A DNA stretch of 58,334 nucleotides from Byssovorax sp. (GCA_025362495.1 JANYGI010000125.1:1-58334); one strand, 5' to 3'; positions 37,925 through 47,263 are shown, counted from the stretch's first letter. Numbers and translations are program-made. Notes: generated from the sequence alone by a model not told the origin.

Positions 37925-39522
37925 GCACTCCTCGCCGCCTCCTGCGCCCGCGCTCGTCGCTCTCCTCGCTTCGAACCTCCGCGCTCCCCGCGCTCGTCGC
38001 GCTGGCCGCGCTCGTCGCCACGGTCCTCGTCGTCACCAGCGCGGCCGCGCGCCCCGGCGGCGGCAGCAGCTTCGGCGGATCGTCGCGCAGCGGCGGCGGG
38101 AGCTCGGGCGGCGGCGGTGGCTCGGGCGGCGGCGATTGCACCTGGATCATCGAGATCGTCGTCTTTCTCTTCCAGCTGACGTTCGAGCACCCGGTGATCG
38201 GCGTGCCGCTCGACGTCGGGATCATCGTGGCGATCGTGTGGTGGGTCCGGCAGCAGGGCGGCGCGAAGACGATGACGGACTGGAGCAGCGGTGGCGGCAG
38301 TGGCGGCGCCGTATCGCCCGCCGCGCCGGTCGTCGCGTCGAGCACGCCCTCGCGCGTCGCCCGCAAGCAGCTCTTCCTCGTCGTCGCGCAGGCCGATCCG
38401 GGCTTCTCGCTCGTCCTGTTCGAGGACTTCGCCTATGCCCTCTACGCCGCCGTCCACGAGGCGCGCGGCCGCAACCAGGCCGACGCGCTGTCACCGTATC
38501 TCGCCGTCGAGGCGATTGGCCACCTCTCGCGCGAGGCCCAGGGCGTGACGGAGGTGCGCGCCATCGTCGTCGGCGCGCTGCGCTACCTGAGGACCGTCGC
38601 CTCGAACGGCGCTCGCCGCGTCGAGGTCACCCTCGAATTCGAGGCGAACTACACCGAGATCGACGCCTCGGGCCGCTCGCAGTCCTATTACGTCGTCGAG
38701 CGCTGGACGCTCTCCCGCTCCCGCGCTGCGCGCTCACGCAAGCCCGAGATGGCGCGGATCGTCGGCTGTCCCAACTGCGGCGCTCCGCTCTCGTCGGTGC
38801 GCGGCAACACTTGCGCTTATTGCCATCAGGTGGTCAATACCGGCGAGTTCGACTGGATGGTCGACTCCATCGTCGAGGTCGAGAAGACGAAGCGGCCTCC
38901 GCAGCTCACCGGCGACACCGCCGAGGTCGGGAACGACTTCCCCACCGTCATCGATCCCGACGCCCAGGCCCGCTATCAGGCCCTGACGCGCCGCGATCCC
39001 TCGTTCTCCTGGCAGCACCTCACGGGCCGCGTGGCGCTCGTCTTCGGGGAGATGCAGGTGGCCTGGTCGACGCTCGAGTGGAAGCGCGCGCGCCCGTTCG
39101 TCAGCGATCAGCTCTTCCAGATGCTCTCGTACTGGATGGACACCTACCGTCACGAGAAGATGCGCAACGTGACCGAGAACGGGCGGATCATGCGGATCGA
39201 GCTCGCCGCCGTGATCTCCGACGCCCACTACGACGCCGTCACCCTGCGCGTGTTCGCGACGAGCCTCGATTACACCATCACCGACGGCGGCAAGGTCGTC
39301 TCCGGGAGCCGCTCCACCGAGCGTGCTTATACCGAGTACTGGACGCTGATCCGCGGCAGCAACGCCACGACCCGCGCGGTGTCCGACCGGGTATGTCCGA
39401 ACTGCGGGGCGCCGCTCGACATCTCGATGACTGGCAATTGCACGAGCTGCAAGGTGAAGGTCACGGCGGGCGAGTTCGACTGGGTGCTCAGCCGGATCGA
39501 GCAAGACGACGTCTACGGGTGA
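37921..39522 (+). CDS. Membrane protein with two Tim44-like domains and two zinc ribbons
   Basis: 533 residues. A hydrophobic segment (24-42) is followed by a Gly/Ser-rich stretch (45-72) and a second membrane segment (75-108). Then come two tandem Tim44-like domains, each followed by a zinc ribbon. Ribbon 1 is 'CPNCGAPLSSVRGNTCAYC' near 280. Ribbon 2 is 'CPNCGAPLDISMTGNCTSC' near 495. Both ribbons run into a near-identical 'GEFDW' tail, showing internal duplication. Coupled to the TPM gene by a 4-base overlap, it may form a membrane assembly with it. It converges on a kinase gene with a 10-base overlap of coding ends. Confidence 0.8.
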   Translation: MSTPRRLLRPRSSLSSLRTSALPALVALAALVATVLVVTSAAARPGGGSSFGGSSRSGGGSSGGGGGSGGGDCTWIIEIVVFLFQLTFEHPVIGVPLDVGIIVAIVWWVRQQGGAKTMTDWSSGGGSGGAVSPAAPVVASSTPSRVARKQLFLVVAQADPGFSLVLFEDFAYALYAAVHEARGRNQADALSPYLAVEAIGHLSREAQGVTEVRAIVVGALRYLRTVASNGARRVEVTLEFEANYTEIDASGRSQSYYVVERWTLSRSRAARSRKPEMARIVGCPNCGAPLSSVRGNTCAYCHQVVNTGEFDWMVDSIVEVEKTKRPPQLTGDTAEVGNDFPTVIDPDAQARYQALTRRDPSFSWQHLTGRVALVFGEMQVAWSTLEWKRARPFVSDQLFQMLSYWMDTYRHEKMRNVTENGRIMRIELAAVISDAHYDAVTLRVFATSLDYTITDGGKVVSGSRSTERAYTEYWTLIRGSNATTRAVSDRVCPNCGAPLDISMTGNCTSCKVKVTAGEFDWVLSRIEQDDVYG

Positions 39523-41069
39523 AGGCCGGCGTCGATCTGGCGCTGGCGCTCCTTCAGCGCGATCAGGCCTCCGGCGTGGGCGATCCGACACCCGTCCTCG
39601 ATCGCGGGCCGAGCCTCGGCAGGCGCGGCGAGATACCGCGCAAACGTCGGTTGCCACAGCATGCATTGCCCGCCCGCGTCGGTGGCCTTGAACGCCGGTG
39701 AGCAGTAGAGCGCGAGCAGCTGGCGACACTGCGGCAGATCGATAGGAGCCACCCCGGCGCTCGCCGTCAGGGCCGGCGCGGGGACCGTCGCCGAGGGCGC
39801 CGCGGGCGACGAGATGCGCGCGGCGGTCGGCCCCGGCAGAGCCGCGTGAGCGGCGGTCGCGCTCGGCGGCGGGCTCCCCTGCCCCGACGTCGCGGTGGGC
39901 TCGCTCGGCGCCGCGCTCGCGATGGGCGCGCTCGACGGCGGCGCCTCGATCGCGCCCGCATCGACGATCGCGGCGGCCCCGGCGATCGCCACGGCCTCGC
40001 CCCGCGATCGCGCCGAGGATACCAGCAGCAACGTCGCCAGCGTGCCGATCGCCGCGGCGACGCCCACCGCGACGGCGACGCGCCGGACAGCGCGATCGCC
40101 TTGATTTCGAGGCATGTCAGCGCGCGGCGAGGCCAGCGTCGGCGCGGGGGGAGGCGCCGTTCGCGCGACCTGCGCGCGCGGCGTCGAGGGCGATCCGAGC
40201 GGAGCCAGCAGGGTCGGCGCGGTCGCGACGTCCGGCTCGTCGGTCGCGCGACGGACGCGCTCGAGGAACGCGGGCACCGACGCCGGGCGGACCTCGACGC
40301 TGGTCGAGAGCGCGTCGATCAACGCCTGCGCCAGGGGCTCGGGGATGTGCACCCCCGCGTCCGCGGGGCGCCGCGGGAACATGCGCCCCCGCGCGTCGTG
40401 AATGCTGTCCCACGGCAACCGGCCGACGAGCATCAGATAGAGCACCACGGCGAGCTCGTAGAGATCGGTCCCCACGCTCGCGGGCGATCCGAAGAAGCGC
40501 TCCGGGGCCATGTACGCCGGCGTTCCGCGCACCATCCCCGCCTGGGTCGTTGTCGACGCCGGCGCGTCGATCTCGCGGGCGATGCCCAGATCGAGGAGCA
40601 CGAGGCGCTCGCCGCCTTCGAGCAGGAGGATGTTCTCGGGCTTGATGTCGCGATGCACGAGCCCGGCGTCGTGCAGCGCCGCGACCGCGCCCGCGAGCCC
40701 ATCGAAGAGCGCGAGCGCATGGAGAGGCGGGAGCGCGCCGCGCGTGAGGCGCGCCGCCAGGGACTCGCCGCGGAGGTGCGGCATCGCGAGGAACGGGCGA
40801 CCGTCAGGCAGCGTTCCGGCGTCGATCACCGGCACGAGCGACGGGTGCGCGACGCGGCGCATGCGCTCGGCCTCGACGAGAAACGCCTTGATTTCTCGGT
40901 CCGTGAGCGCGAGGTCCGGCCGCAGCACCTTCAGCGCCAGGGCCGCGCCGCCCCTGGTCACGGCGTAGACGACGCCGCTGCCCCCCTCTCCGAGCTGCCC
41001 CACGATCGCGAAATCGCCGAGGCTCGCCGGCAGATCCGGAGCTTCTCGCGGCGGTGACGGCGCATCCAT
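39513..41069 (-). CDS. Membrane Ser/Thr protein kinase with Cys-containing outer domain
   Basis: 518 residues. The Hanks-type kinase domain (18-270) has a glycine loop 'GEGGSGVVY', Lys47 in 'ALKVL', 'HRDIKPEN', a DLG instead of DFG ('LLDLGIA') and 'GTPAYMAPE'. After a Pro/Ala-rich juxtamembrane region, a membrane helix lies at about 328-350. A Pro/Ser/Ala-rich extracytoplasmic linker leads to a compact C-terminal domain with four Cys ('LPQCRQLLALYCSP', 'GGQCMLW', 'EDGCRIAH'). This outer domain is likely the sensor. It diverges from a small tail-anchored protein gene. Confidence 0.88.
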   Translation of the reverse strand: MDAPSPPREAPDLPASLGDFAIVGQLGEGGSGVVYAVTRGGAALALKVLRPDLALTDREIKAFLVEAERMRRVAHPSLVPVIDAGTLPDGRPFLAMPHLRGESLAARLTRGALPPLHALALFDGLAGAVAALHDAGLVHRDIKPENILLLEGGERLVLLDLGIAREIDAPASTTTQAGMVRGTPAYMAPERFFGSPASVGTDLYELAVVLYLMLVGRLPWDSIHDARGRMFPRRPADAGVHIPEPLAQALIDALSTSVEVRPASVPAFLERVRRATDEPDVATAPTLLAPLGSPSTPRAQVARTAPPPAPTLASPRADMPRNQGDRAVRRVAVAVGVAAAIGTLATLLLVSSARSRGEAVAIAGAAAIVDAGAIEAPPSSAPIASAAPSEPTATSGQGSPPPSATAAHAALPGPTAARISSPAAPSATVPAPALTASAGVAPIDLPQCRQLLALYCSPAFKATDAGGQCMLWQPTFARYLAAPAEARPAIEDGCRIAHAGGLIALKERQRQIDAGLHP

Positions 41070-41128
41070 TCAGAGACAGGCTGTACTCCGATCTTGGCCA
41101 GAGCCCCAGCGGGTGCGACGATGAAATC

Positions 41129-41713
41129 ATGGCCCTTCGTGTCGATCAGGTCGAACGTCGCTCCACCCGGCGGATCGATCCGCGCGAGGAGATCGACGCC
41201 GAGGCGGACGAGGTCGCGCCTCGCGAGGCGCAGCCGCCGACGGAGAGCGGCGTCATCCGCGTCGGCCCCCCGCACCCGGCCGCCGCGCCCGCCGTCGCGG
41301 CGAACAGCGTCGTGGCGCTCGCGGATCCGCGGCTCGCCGAGCTCGATCCGCTCCTCTCCCGCGGCTCGTGGCGCGAGATACTGGTGCTCCTCGGGCCGGC
41401 CGAAGCGGTGGAGAAGCTCCCCCCGACGCTGGCGCTCATTCACGCCATCGCTCAGCGCGAGTCGGCCGGTGACGCCAGCGCGACGCCCGCCAACGAGCTT
41501 GCCATTCGATCCATGGCGGCCATCTACGGGATCCCGAAGGAGAGCACGACAGCCCTCGTCCTCGCCAAGCGTTTGCTGCGGCAAAGCCCGGCTGCATGGC
41601 GCACCAAGCCCGCTCCTGCCGCGAAGCTGTCCGCGCTGATCATCGCCGTGGCGGTGGCCTTCGGCCTCGGCGTGGGGTGGTGGTTCAGCGCCGGCTCTCA
41701 TCACCTATTCTGA
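41129..41713 (+). CDS. Tail-anchored hypothetical protein
   Basis: 194 residues from ATG 41129; the frame stays open to GTG 41054, which would overlap the divergent kinase start. The N-terminal half is polar and Arg/Glu/Pro-rich. The middle has a helical region ('LDPLLSRGSWREILVLLGPAEAVEKL', split) and the C-terminus is one membrane helix ('LSALIIAVAVAFGLGVGWWF'). No family is recognised. Its location next to the kinase suggests it could be a partner or substrate. Confidence 0.6.
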   Translation: MALRVDQVERRSTRRIDPREEIDAEADEVAPREAQPPTESGVIRVGPPHPAAAPAVAANSVVALADPRLAELDPLLSRGSWREILVLLGPAEAVEKLPPTLALIHAIAQRESAGDASATPANELAIRSMAAIYGIPKESTTALVLAKRLLRQSPAAWRTKPAPAAKLSALIIAVAVAFGLGVGWWFSAGSHHLF

Positions 41714-42740
41714 GGGCGCGACCGCGTCGATCCACGGGTGATGCTCCGGTCGGCCAGGAGGTGGCTTCACGCCGCGCGGGGCTCACCCGAGCTCCCGGGC
41801 CAGGGTGGTGGCGGTCACCCTCGGCGCCGGCTCGCCACAGCTCGCGCCCGACATCCATGACGAAGTCGAAGTCGGCGTGCACCGAGGCAAGAGGGCTCGA
41901 CCGGCCGGCGCGCAGACCCAGCTCACGCGCGATGGGGTGGCTCTCGTAGGCCTGGATCTCGACCTCGTAGCGGCCGCGCAAACGCCCCATGGCGCCCAGC
42001 GTCGCGAGGCGCGCCGGCGCCTCGACGATGGCCTGATAACAGGCACGCTTTCCGTCCGATATCGCGCGAAACTGCTTGAGGAAAATCATCGGCGCCTCGA
42101 AGCCCGAGAGGCCGCCGGCGACGCTGCCGGAGAGGCCGGGCAAGAGCGCGCCGAGGCGCCCGAAGAGCGCGCGGTCGTCCTCGCCGGCGCGGTCGTCGCC
42201 GGCGCTGGCATCGAGTCGGCGGACGTCGATCAGCCGCTTCACGGCGCCGCGCGCGCCGCGCGGATGCACCACCATCGTATCGACCGAGATCGGTTGAGCG
42301 CTGTCCAGCGCCGCGGGGATCTCGAAGGTGCCGAGCATCTTGTGGAAGCCGAAGCTCTCGCGCCCGGAGGCCACCGCGTACTCGCTGTCGACGAACAGGT
42401 AGGGGTGATACCAGGCGAAGTGCTCGCCTCCTCGCGCGGTGTCGCGCACGAAGACTGGCACCCAGAAGCCGACGTCGATCTCCGAGGTCCAGCCGATGCC
42501 ACGATCGGGCTCGACCGTGGAGGCCGCGCGCCCGATCTCCGCCACCACGAGCGCGGTGATCGGCGCGGCCGGTCGCACCGCGATGCGACCGCCGCTCGAC
42601 GCGGTGAAGCACTGCGCGCACAGCGCGGCGAGGCGCGCGCCGTCGGCGTGAAGGAAGTGGGCGCGCACGCGGGCCTTCTCGAAGCGCACCGGGTGGCAGA
42701 TGGTCTGTTCGCCGCCCCGGTCGACGTAGCGCGGGATCAC
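41685..42740 (-). pseudogene. Acetoacetate-decarboxylase-like domain, probable remnant
   Basis: The frame from GTG 42740 encodes about 330 residues resembling ADC-fold proteins: 'RYVDRGGEQTICHPVRFEKAR', split, then 'GRIAVRPAAPITALVVAEI', 'VGFWVPVFVRD', 'WYHPYLFVDSEYAVASGRESFGFHK'. There is no ribosome-binding site. The frame begins inside the end of the flavoprotein remnant at 42741-43602. The C-terminus reads into low-complexity sequence; in another frame it would end at 41783 with a more natural '...ATTLARELG'. Both ends therefore look damaged. It may once have been a separate intact gene whose start was lost when upstream DNA was deleted. Confidence 0.55.
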
Positions 42741-43602
42741 CGCCGGCGTAGGCGATCGCGAGATCGTAGAAGCCGCGCACGATCGGCGACTCCACCGCTG
42801 TCGACGAAGCCCCGTGGCGACGCAGCCAGTCGGCGAGATCCTCGCCGTCGATCGTCGAGAAGCCGCGCTCGATCAGCTCGTCGGCGATGATCCCGCGCAC
42901 CGCCGCCGTCGCGAGCTCGACCAGGATGCGCAGGCGACGTGCCGAGTCGGCGCCGAGGCCGAGGGCGAGGATGGCTTCGCCCACGCCAGTGACCTGCGTG
43001 AGGGCCTCGTCGAGGCGACCCCGGGCAACCGCGCTCGGGAGGGCGCGCCGCGGCGAGGAGCGCAGTCGCCACGCCGGCCGATCCGGCGATCGCCCTGGCG
43101 GAGGGGCCTTTGCTCGCCGGATCGCGGAGCGCGTCGCCCAGGAACGAGAGCGTCATCCGGGCGTACTCGGCCGCAGAGAGGAAGAGCGCGTCTCCGTCGC
43201 CGGGGAGACGCTGGTTGGGCGGATAGCGCACCGGCCAGTGCACCCAGCCAGCGTCCGTCTGCTCTTCGAGGGTGAAGTCGTCCTGCGGCGCAAAGGCCTC
43301 TCGCCTGGTCGCGAGCGGCTGCCCGGCCGCGCGGTAGAGCTCCTCGTAGCAGCGGCGGATCATGCGGAACGCATTCTCGTAGACGCCCATCCACACGTGG
43401 ACCCCGTGCTCCTCGATGCGATCGTGGGCTCGGCTCGCCGGGAGCTGGCGCATTTGCCGCCGAGGCGAAAGCCCTGCTGGTACACGGTGATCGCGTAGCG
43501 AGATTGCCAATCTGGAGAGCTCGTGAGCTCGAAGGCGGTCGCGAGGGCGCCGAGGCCGCCGCCGAGGATGGCAATCTTCTCGGGATGATTGGCGCGGACC
43601 AT
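42741..43602 (-). pseudogene. Frameshifted, truncated NAD(P)/FAD-dependent oxidoreductase
   Basis: From ATG 43602 the protein begins with a dinucleotide-binding motif ('KIAILGGGLGALATAFELT'). The frame is lost near 43440, after 'RLGGKCASSR'. The second part ('RIEEHGVHVWMGVYENAFRMIRRCYEEL', split) runs in another frame until about 43045. The third part ('LTQVTGVGEAILALGLGAD') returns to the first frame to about 42745, ending 'FYDLAIAYAGGDP'. Family members normally continue for several hundred residues here, but the sequence instead jumps into the ADC-like frame. Two one-base shifts plus a deletion make a pseudogene likely; assembly error is an alternative for the single-base events. Confidence 0.65.
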
Positions 43603-43777
43603 GGAAGCGTACTCCAGCGCTGCGCGACCGGGCGGCCACGCAGCAAAGCAGATCTCGGACAGGGCGAATTCACGCCCGTAGCGGCGGCGAGCGAATGAGG
43701 GCTAAAGCAACTCTCATGCCGGCACGGCTTTCGTGCGCTGGTGGGCCGCCTCGGCCGTCCAGCGAGCGCGGTTGTCT

Positions 43778-43808
43778 CACCGGCGCAACACCGGGTGTTC
43801 CACCGGTG
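43778..43808 (-). terminator. Nested inverted repeat after the AAA-like gene
   Basis: Outer arms are CACCGG (43778-43783) and CCGGTG (43803-43808). Inner arms are AACACC (43787-43792) and GGTGTT (43794-43799). It lies about 60 bases beyond the stop of the minus-strand AAA-like gene. A candidate terminator without a T-run. Confidence 0.45.
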
Positions 43809-43864
43809 CGACACGCCGGATCGGCTCGGGGCGACGCCTCACCCGCCGCGGCGGAGGAGCCGCC

Positions 43865-45619
43865 TCAGCGAGCGGCGCGCTTCTTCTTGACCACGGCGGT
43901 CGACTTGGGCGCGGGCTTCTTCGGCTTCGTCGGGGCAGCGCGGACGAATACGCGCTTTCCGTCGAAGATCGCCGCCATCGCGTGGATCGGAGTCGCCCCG
44001 CGCTCGTGCAGCTCGGCCGCACAATCGCGGTCCTGGATCTGCCGGAACGCGGCGGCAAAGGCCTTTTCCTTCGTCTCGCCAGCCTCGGTATCGACCCGCT
44101 TGAGCTCCAGCACCACCCCGGGCTGCCCGGCCGCCTTCGGCAGGACCATCACGTCGCAGCGGCCATATCCGGACTCCCGGTTCGAGCGCACCTCGTACCG
44201 CGGCGCGAGCCCGGCGAGCAGGCCAACCACGAGCCCATGATAGAAGCGCTCGGGCTCGGGGGAGGCGGTGTCGAAGAAGGACAGATTGACCTTCAGCATG
44301 TGCGCGAGGTGACGCTCCACCACGACAGCCTCACCGCGGAGGAGGGCGTCGAGGAAGCTCTGGAGCGCGTCGGACCCGCCGGCCTGCGTCTCGAGCCACG
44401 CCTGGGCCATGTCGGCCAGCGCGATGGCAACCTCGGTGTTCGGCACGGCGAGCTTGCACCACTGCCGCCCGTCGATCATCGAGACCTCGACGGCCTTGAG
44501 GTAGCCCGTGAAGAGCAGAAAGCTCCAGATCGCGTCCGGACGCGACTCGAGGTCGCGGAGCACGATGTTCTCGTCGAGGCGTTTATCGAGGGTGCCCCCG
44601 GCAAGCAGCGTCTCGAACCCCGCCTGCGCGCCCTCGGGGCCCGCGAGGAGCAGCTCGCGCACCAGATCGTTCGAGCTGGTATCGATCCAGTAAGGCCTGA
44701 AGACGCCGTCGCCGCGGTTGAGAAAGGAGAGGACCGACCACGGGTTGTAGATGGCCTGTCCGCCGAAGAGGTAGCCGTTGTAGTAGGCGCGAATGGTGTC
44801 GATGGCGCCGTCGTGTCCGGCGGACTCGACCAGGCCGCGTACCTCGGTCTCGGTGAAGCCGAAGGCCGTCGCGAGCTTCGCGCGGAGCAGACTGTAGACC
44901 TCCACGTTGTTGAGCCCCGAAAAGAGGCTCTCGCGCGCCACCCGGAGGATGCCTGTAAGAACCCCCTTGAACAGGTCCGCGTTGTCCTTGAGGCCGCCCG
45001 AGAGGAAGTCGCGGCAGAAGGCGATGACGTCGTCGTAGTACCGGTTGGCGTACCCGGCGTGGATGGGCGAGTCGTACTCGTCGAGCAGGATGACGACCTT
45101 CTCGCCATGATGCTTCGCGAGCAGCCGAGAGAGCAGCTCGAGCGCGATGACCAGCTCGGACTTTGTCGCGCGACGCTCGCAGATCGCCGTGAAGATCTTG
45201 GTGTTCGCGAAGTTGAGGTTCCCGTCCGTCAAGAGGTAGCGGTGCTCGTCGTACGTTCGGGCCAGGACGTTCGATATCCCCGCCAGGCAGTCTTCCCAGG
45301 ATCGCGGCTTGACGTCCTTGAACGTCATGAAGATGACCGGATATCGCTGAAAATGCGCCCACGCACTCTCCGACGACGCGACCGCGAGGCCGTCGAAGAG
45401 CGGGCGGACAGCGTCGGCGCTCTTCTCGAAGAAGCACCGGAGCATCGAGAGATTCAGCGTCTTGCCGAAGCGCCGCGGCCGGGGGACGAGCATCACCTGC
45501 GCGCCCTCGGCGATCACGTCCTCGATCAGGCTGGTCTTGTCGACGTAGAAGAAGCCGCCCTCCCGCAGGCTACGAAAGTCGGACAGGCCGATCGGGAAGC
45601 GGAGAGGTTGCGGGACCAT
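43865..45619 (-). CDS. AAA-ATPase-like / PD-(D/E)XK nuclease-like protein
   Basis: 584 residues from ATG 45619. The N-terminal AAA-ATPase-like domain (PF09820 type) begins 'FPIGLSDFRSLREGGFFYVDK' and has the atypical P-loop 'PRPRRFGKTLNLSML' and Walker B 'VVILLDEYDSPIH'. The C-terminal PDDEXK_9-type domain keeps a nuclease-like core ('GYGRCDVMVLP', 'GVVLELKRVD'). The C-terminus is Lys/Arg-rich. Genes of this family are widespread and often expanded, with unknown function; a role in DNA or RNA cleavage is only inferred. It stands alone between the decayed flavoprotein locus and sodB. The family call is firm, the function is not. Confidence 0.85.
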   Translation of the reverse strand: MVPQPLRFPIGLSDFRSLREGGFFYVDKTSLIEDVIAEGAQVMLVPRPRRFGKTLNLSMLRCFFEKSADAVRPLFDGLAVASSESAWAHFQRYPVIFMTFKDVKPRSWEDCLAGISNVLARTYDEHRYLLTDGNLNFANTKIFTAICERRATKSELVIALELLSRLLAKHHGEKVVILLDEYDSPIHAGYANRYYDDVIAFCRDFLSGGLKDNADLFKGVLTGILRVARESLFSGLNNVEVYSLLRAKLATAFGFTETEVRGLVESAGHDGAIDTIRAYYNGYLFGGQAIYNPWSVLSFLNRGDGVFRPYWIDTSSNDLVRELLLAGPEGAQAGFETLLAGGTLDKRLDENIVLRDLESRPDAIWSFLLFTGYLKAVEVSMIDGRQWCKLAVPNTEVAIALADMAQAWLETQAGGSDALQSFLDALLRGEAVVVERHLAHMLKVNLSFFDTASPEPERFYHGLVVGLLAGLAPRYEVRSNRESGYGRCDVMVLPKAAGQPGVVLELKRVDTEAGETKEKAFAAAFRQIQDRDCAAELHERGATPIHAMAAIFDGKRVFVRAAPTKPKKPAPKSTAVVKKKRAAR

Positions 45620-45870
45620 GGCGCGTCGGCGACGGTAATCCGCGAGGCGAGCCGCGGCAAGCGCGCGTCGATCAGACGAGCCCTGACGTCGGCCTGTGCC
45701 CACGACGGCGACCGGTGGCCAAACGATGCTCGCCGAGGATCGCCGGGCGACCGCCAGTGACGTTCAACCGAGCAGCCCGAGCACGCCGTCTGTTCGCTCC
45801 GAGGGGCGCGCCTCTTGCACGCGCTGCCCGCCGCCGCGGGCCAGATGGCTTCTGCGCGCCCACTCGACCG

Positions 45871-45877
45871 AAGGAGG
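45871..45877 (+). promoter_or_regulatory. Ribosome-binding site of the superoxide dismutase gene
   Basis: AAGGAGG, 6 bases before ATG 45884. It decides this start over the upstream in-frame codon at 45815, which lacks one. Confidence 0.8.
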
Positions 45878-45883
45878 ACACTC

Positions 45884-46483
45884 ATGGCATTTTCGCTTCC
45901 CCCGCTCCCGTACGACAAGAACGCGCTCGCCCCGCACCTCAGCGCCGAGACGCTCGAGTATCACCACGACAAGCACCACGCGGGCTACGTCAACACCCTC
46001 AACAAGCTGATCGACGGCAAGCCCGAGGCCGCCATGAGCCTCGAGGAGATCATCAAATCCAGCCAGGGTCCCGTGTTCAACAACGCGGCGCAGATCTGGA
46101 ATCACACGTTTTACTGGTCGTGCATGAAGCCGAACGGCGGCGGCGCGCCGACGGGCGACCTCGCCCAGGCGATCACCCGCGACTTCGGCTCGCATGCCAA
46201 GCTCGTCGAGGAGCTCTCGAACGGGGCGACGACGCAGTTCGGCAGCGGCTGGGCCTGGCTCGTGCTCGAGAATGGCAAGATCGCAGTGACCAAGACGACG
46301 AACGCCGACTTGCCTATGAAGCACGGGCAAACGGCCCTCCTGACGATCGACGTCTGGGAGCACGCTTATTACATCGACTATCGCAACCTGCGCCCGAAGT
46401 ACGTCGAGACCTTCCTGAAGAGCCTCGTCAACTGGGACTTTGCCCTCGAGAACCTGAAGAAGGGGCCGATCAAGGCCGTCTGA
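45884..46483 (+). CDS. sodB: Iron-type superoxide dismutase
   Basis: A 199-residue Fe/Mn superoxide dismutase. Metal ligands are all present: His27, His74, Asp156 and His160 ('DVWEHAYYIDY'). Gln70 in 'NNAAQIWNHTFYW' is the Fe-type signature. The N-terminus 'FSLPPLPYDKNALAPHLS' is canonical and there is no signal peptide, so it is cytoplasmic. The ATG follows a perfect AAGGAGG. It is monocistronic by appearance; the next gene converges on it. Confidence 0.96.
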   Translation: MAFSLPPLPYDKNALAPHLSAETLEYHHDKHHAGYVNTLNKLIDGKPEAAMSLEEIIKSSQGPVFNNAAQIWNHTFYWSCMKPNGGGAPTGDLAQAITRDFGSHAKLVEELSNGATTQFGSGWAWLVLENGKIAVTKTTNADLPMKHGQTALLTIDVWEHAYYIDYRNLRPKYVETFLKSLVNWDFALENLKKGPIKAV

Positions 46484-46540
46484 GCCGATCTCCGCATCAG
46501 CTCGTCTCGATGCGCGAGACGGGCTGACCAGAGGGGTGCC

Positions 46541-47263
46541 CTACGAAGCGCGCGCGATGGGCGGAGCCTCCGGCACCTTGACCGCCGGCAGCGGCGAGAA
46601 CCGCGTGACGTCCACGAGCCCGAGGGCCGCGAGCTCCGGGTCGGCGAGGCGCCTTTGCAGCTGCGAGAATGTATCGTCTTCCGGGGTGACGCTCAGGCCA
46701 TCAGGCTTGGTGCTCGCGGCGGGAGCGTGGGTCTCTTGCGCGCCGCCGGAGATGAACCCCACGAGGCCTCCGCCGGTGGCGAAGAAGGCCGCGAGCGCGA
46801 AGCCCAGCAGCGGTCCGCCGGCGAGCCCACCGAGGATGCCACCGACGACGGCGCCCACCGCGCTGCCCTCGAGCCCCTCTTTCACGGTCGTGTCGACGCT
46901 CACCTTGCCTTCGCCGGGCGCGGCGGGCGCGGCAGCCTGGTAGTGCTGGAGATCCTCGTCGAGCCGGCGCTGCGCGAGGAGCTTCTCTTGCGGCCACGCC
47001 AGGACGAGCGCCGACGATCCAGCGACGGTGAAGGCCGTCGCCGGCACCAGCGTGCGCGGGCTGGCAGCGACGAGCGTCGGTGATATCCGGACGAAGAAGC
47101 CCGCGACACGCCCGTCGGCGTCGAGCACGACGCCTTCGGCGTGGCCGGCCGAGCCTTCGATCGAATTCGTTGTTTCGCTCGCGAAGCGGATGGGCGCGAC
47201 GAGCAGGGCGACGCTGGCGGGGAGGGTCGAGGCGGCAGGGGTTACTGCGGTCCACGTGGTCAT
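46541..47263 (-). CDS. PRC-barrel-like protein with glycine-rich hydrophobic segment
   Basis: 240 residues. The N-terminal part looks like a PRC-barrel ('GHAEGVVLDADGRVAGFFVRIS', split, then 'RTLVPATAFTVAGSSALVLAW'). The middle carries a Gly/Ala-rich hydrophobic region ('VGAVVGGILGGLAGGPLLGF', about 135-175), similar to glycine-zipper segments that associate with membranes. The rest is polar. Function is unknown; stress-related PRC-barrel/glycine-zipper proteins are a plausible comparison. It is transcribed toward sodB. Confidence 0.6.
   Translation of the reverse strand: MTTWTAVTPAASTLPASVALLVAPIRFASETTNSIEGSAGHAEGVVLDADGRVAGFFVRISPTLVAASPRTLVPATAFTVAGSSALVLAWPQEKLLAQRRLDEDLQHYQAAAPAAPGEGKVSVDTTVKEGLEGSAVGAVVGGILGGLAGGPLLGFALAAFFATGGGLVGFISGGAQETHAPAASTKPDGLSVTPEDDTFSQLQRRLADPELAALGLVDVTRFSPLPAVKVPEAPPIARAS

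Noticed and set aside
43778-43814. Direct repeat CACCGGcGCaACAC / CACCGGtGCgACAC
   Set aside because: Only two imperfect copies within a nested inverted repeat. Not a CRISPR or a transposon end; better explained as a hairpin.
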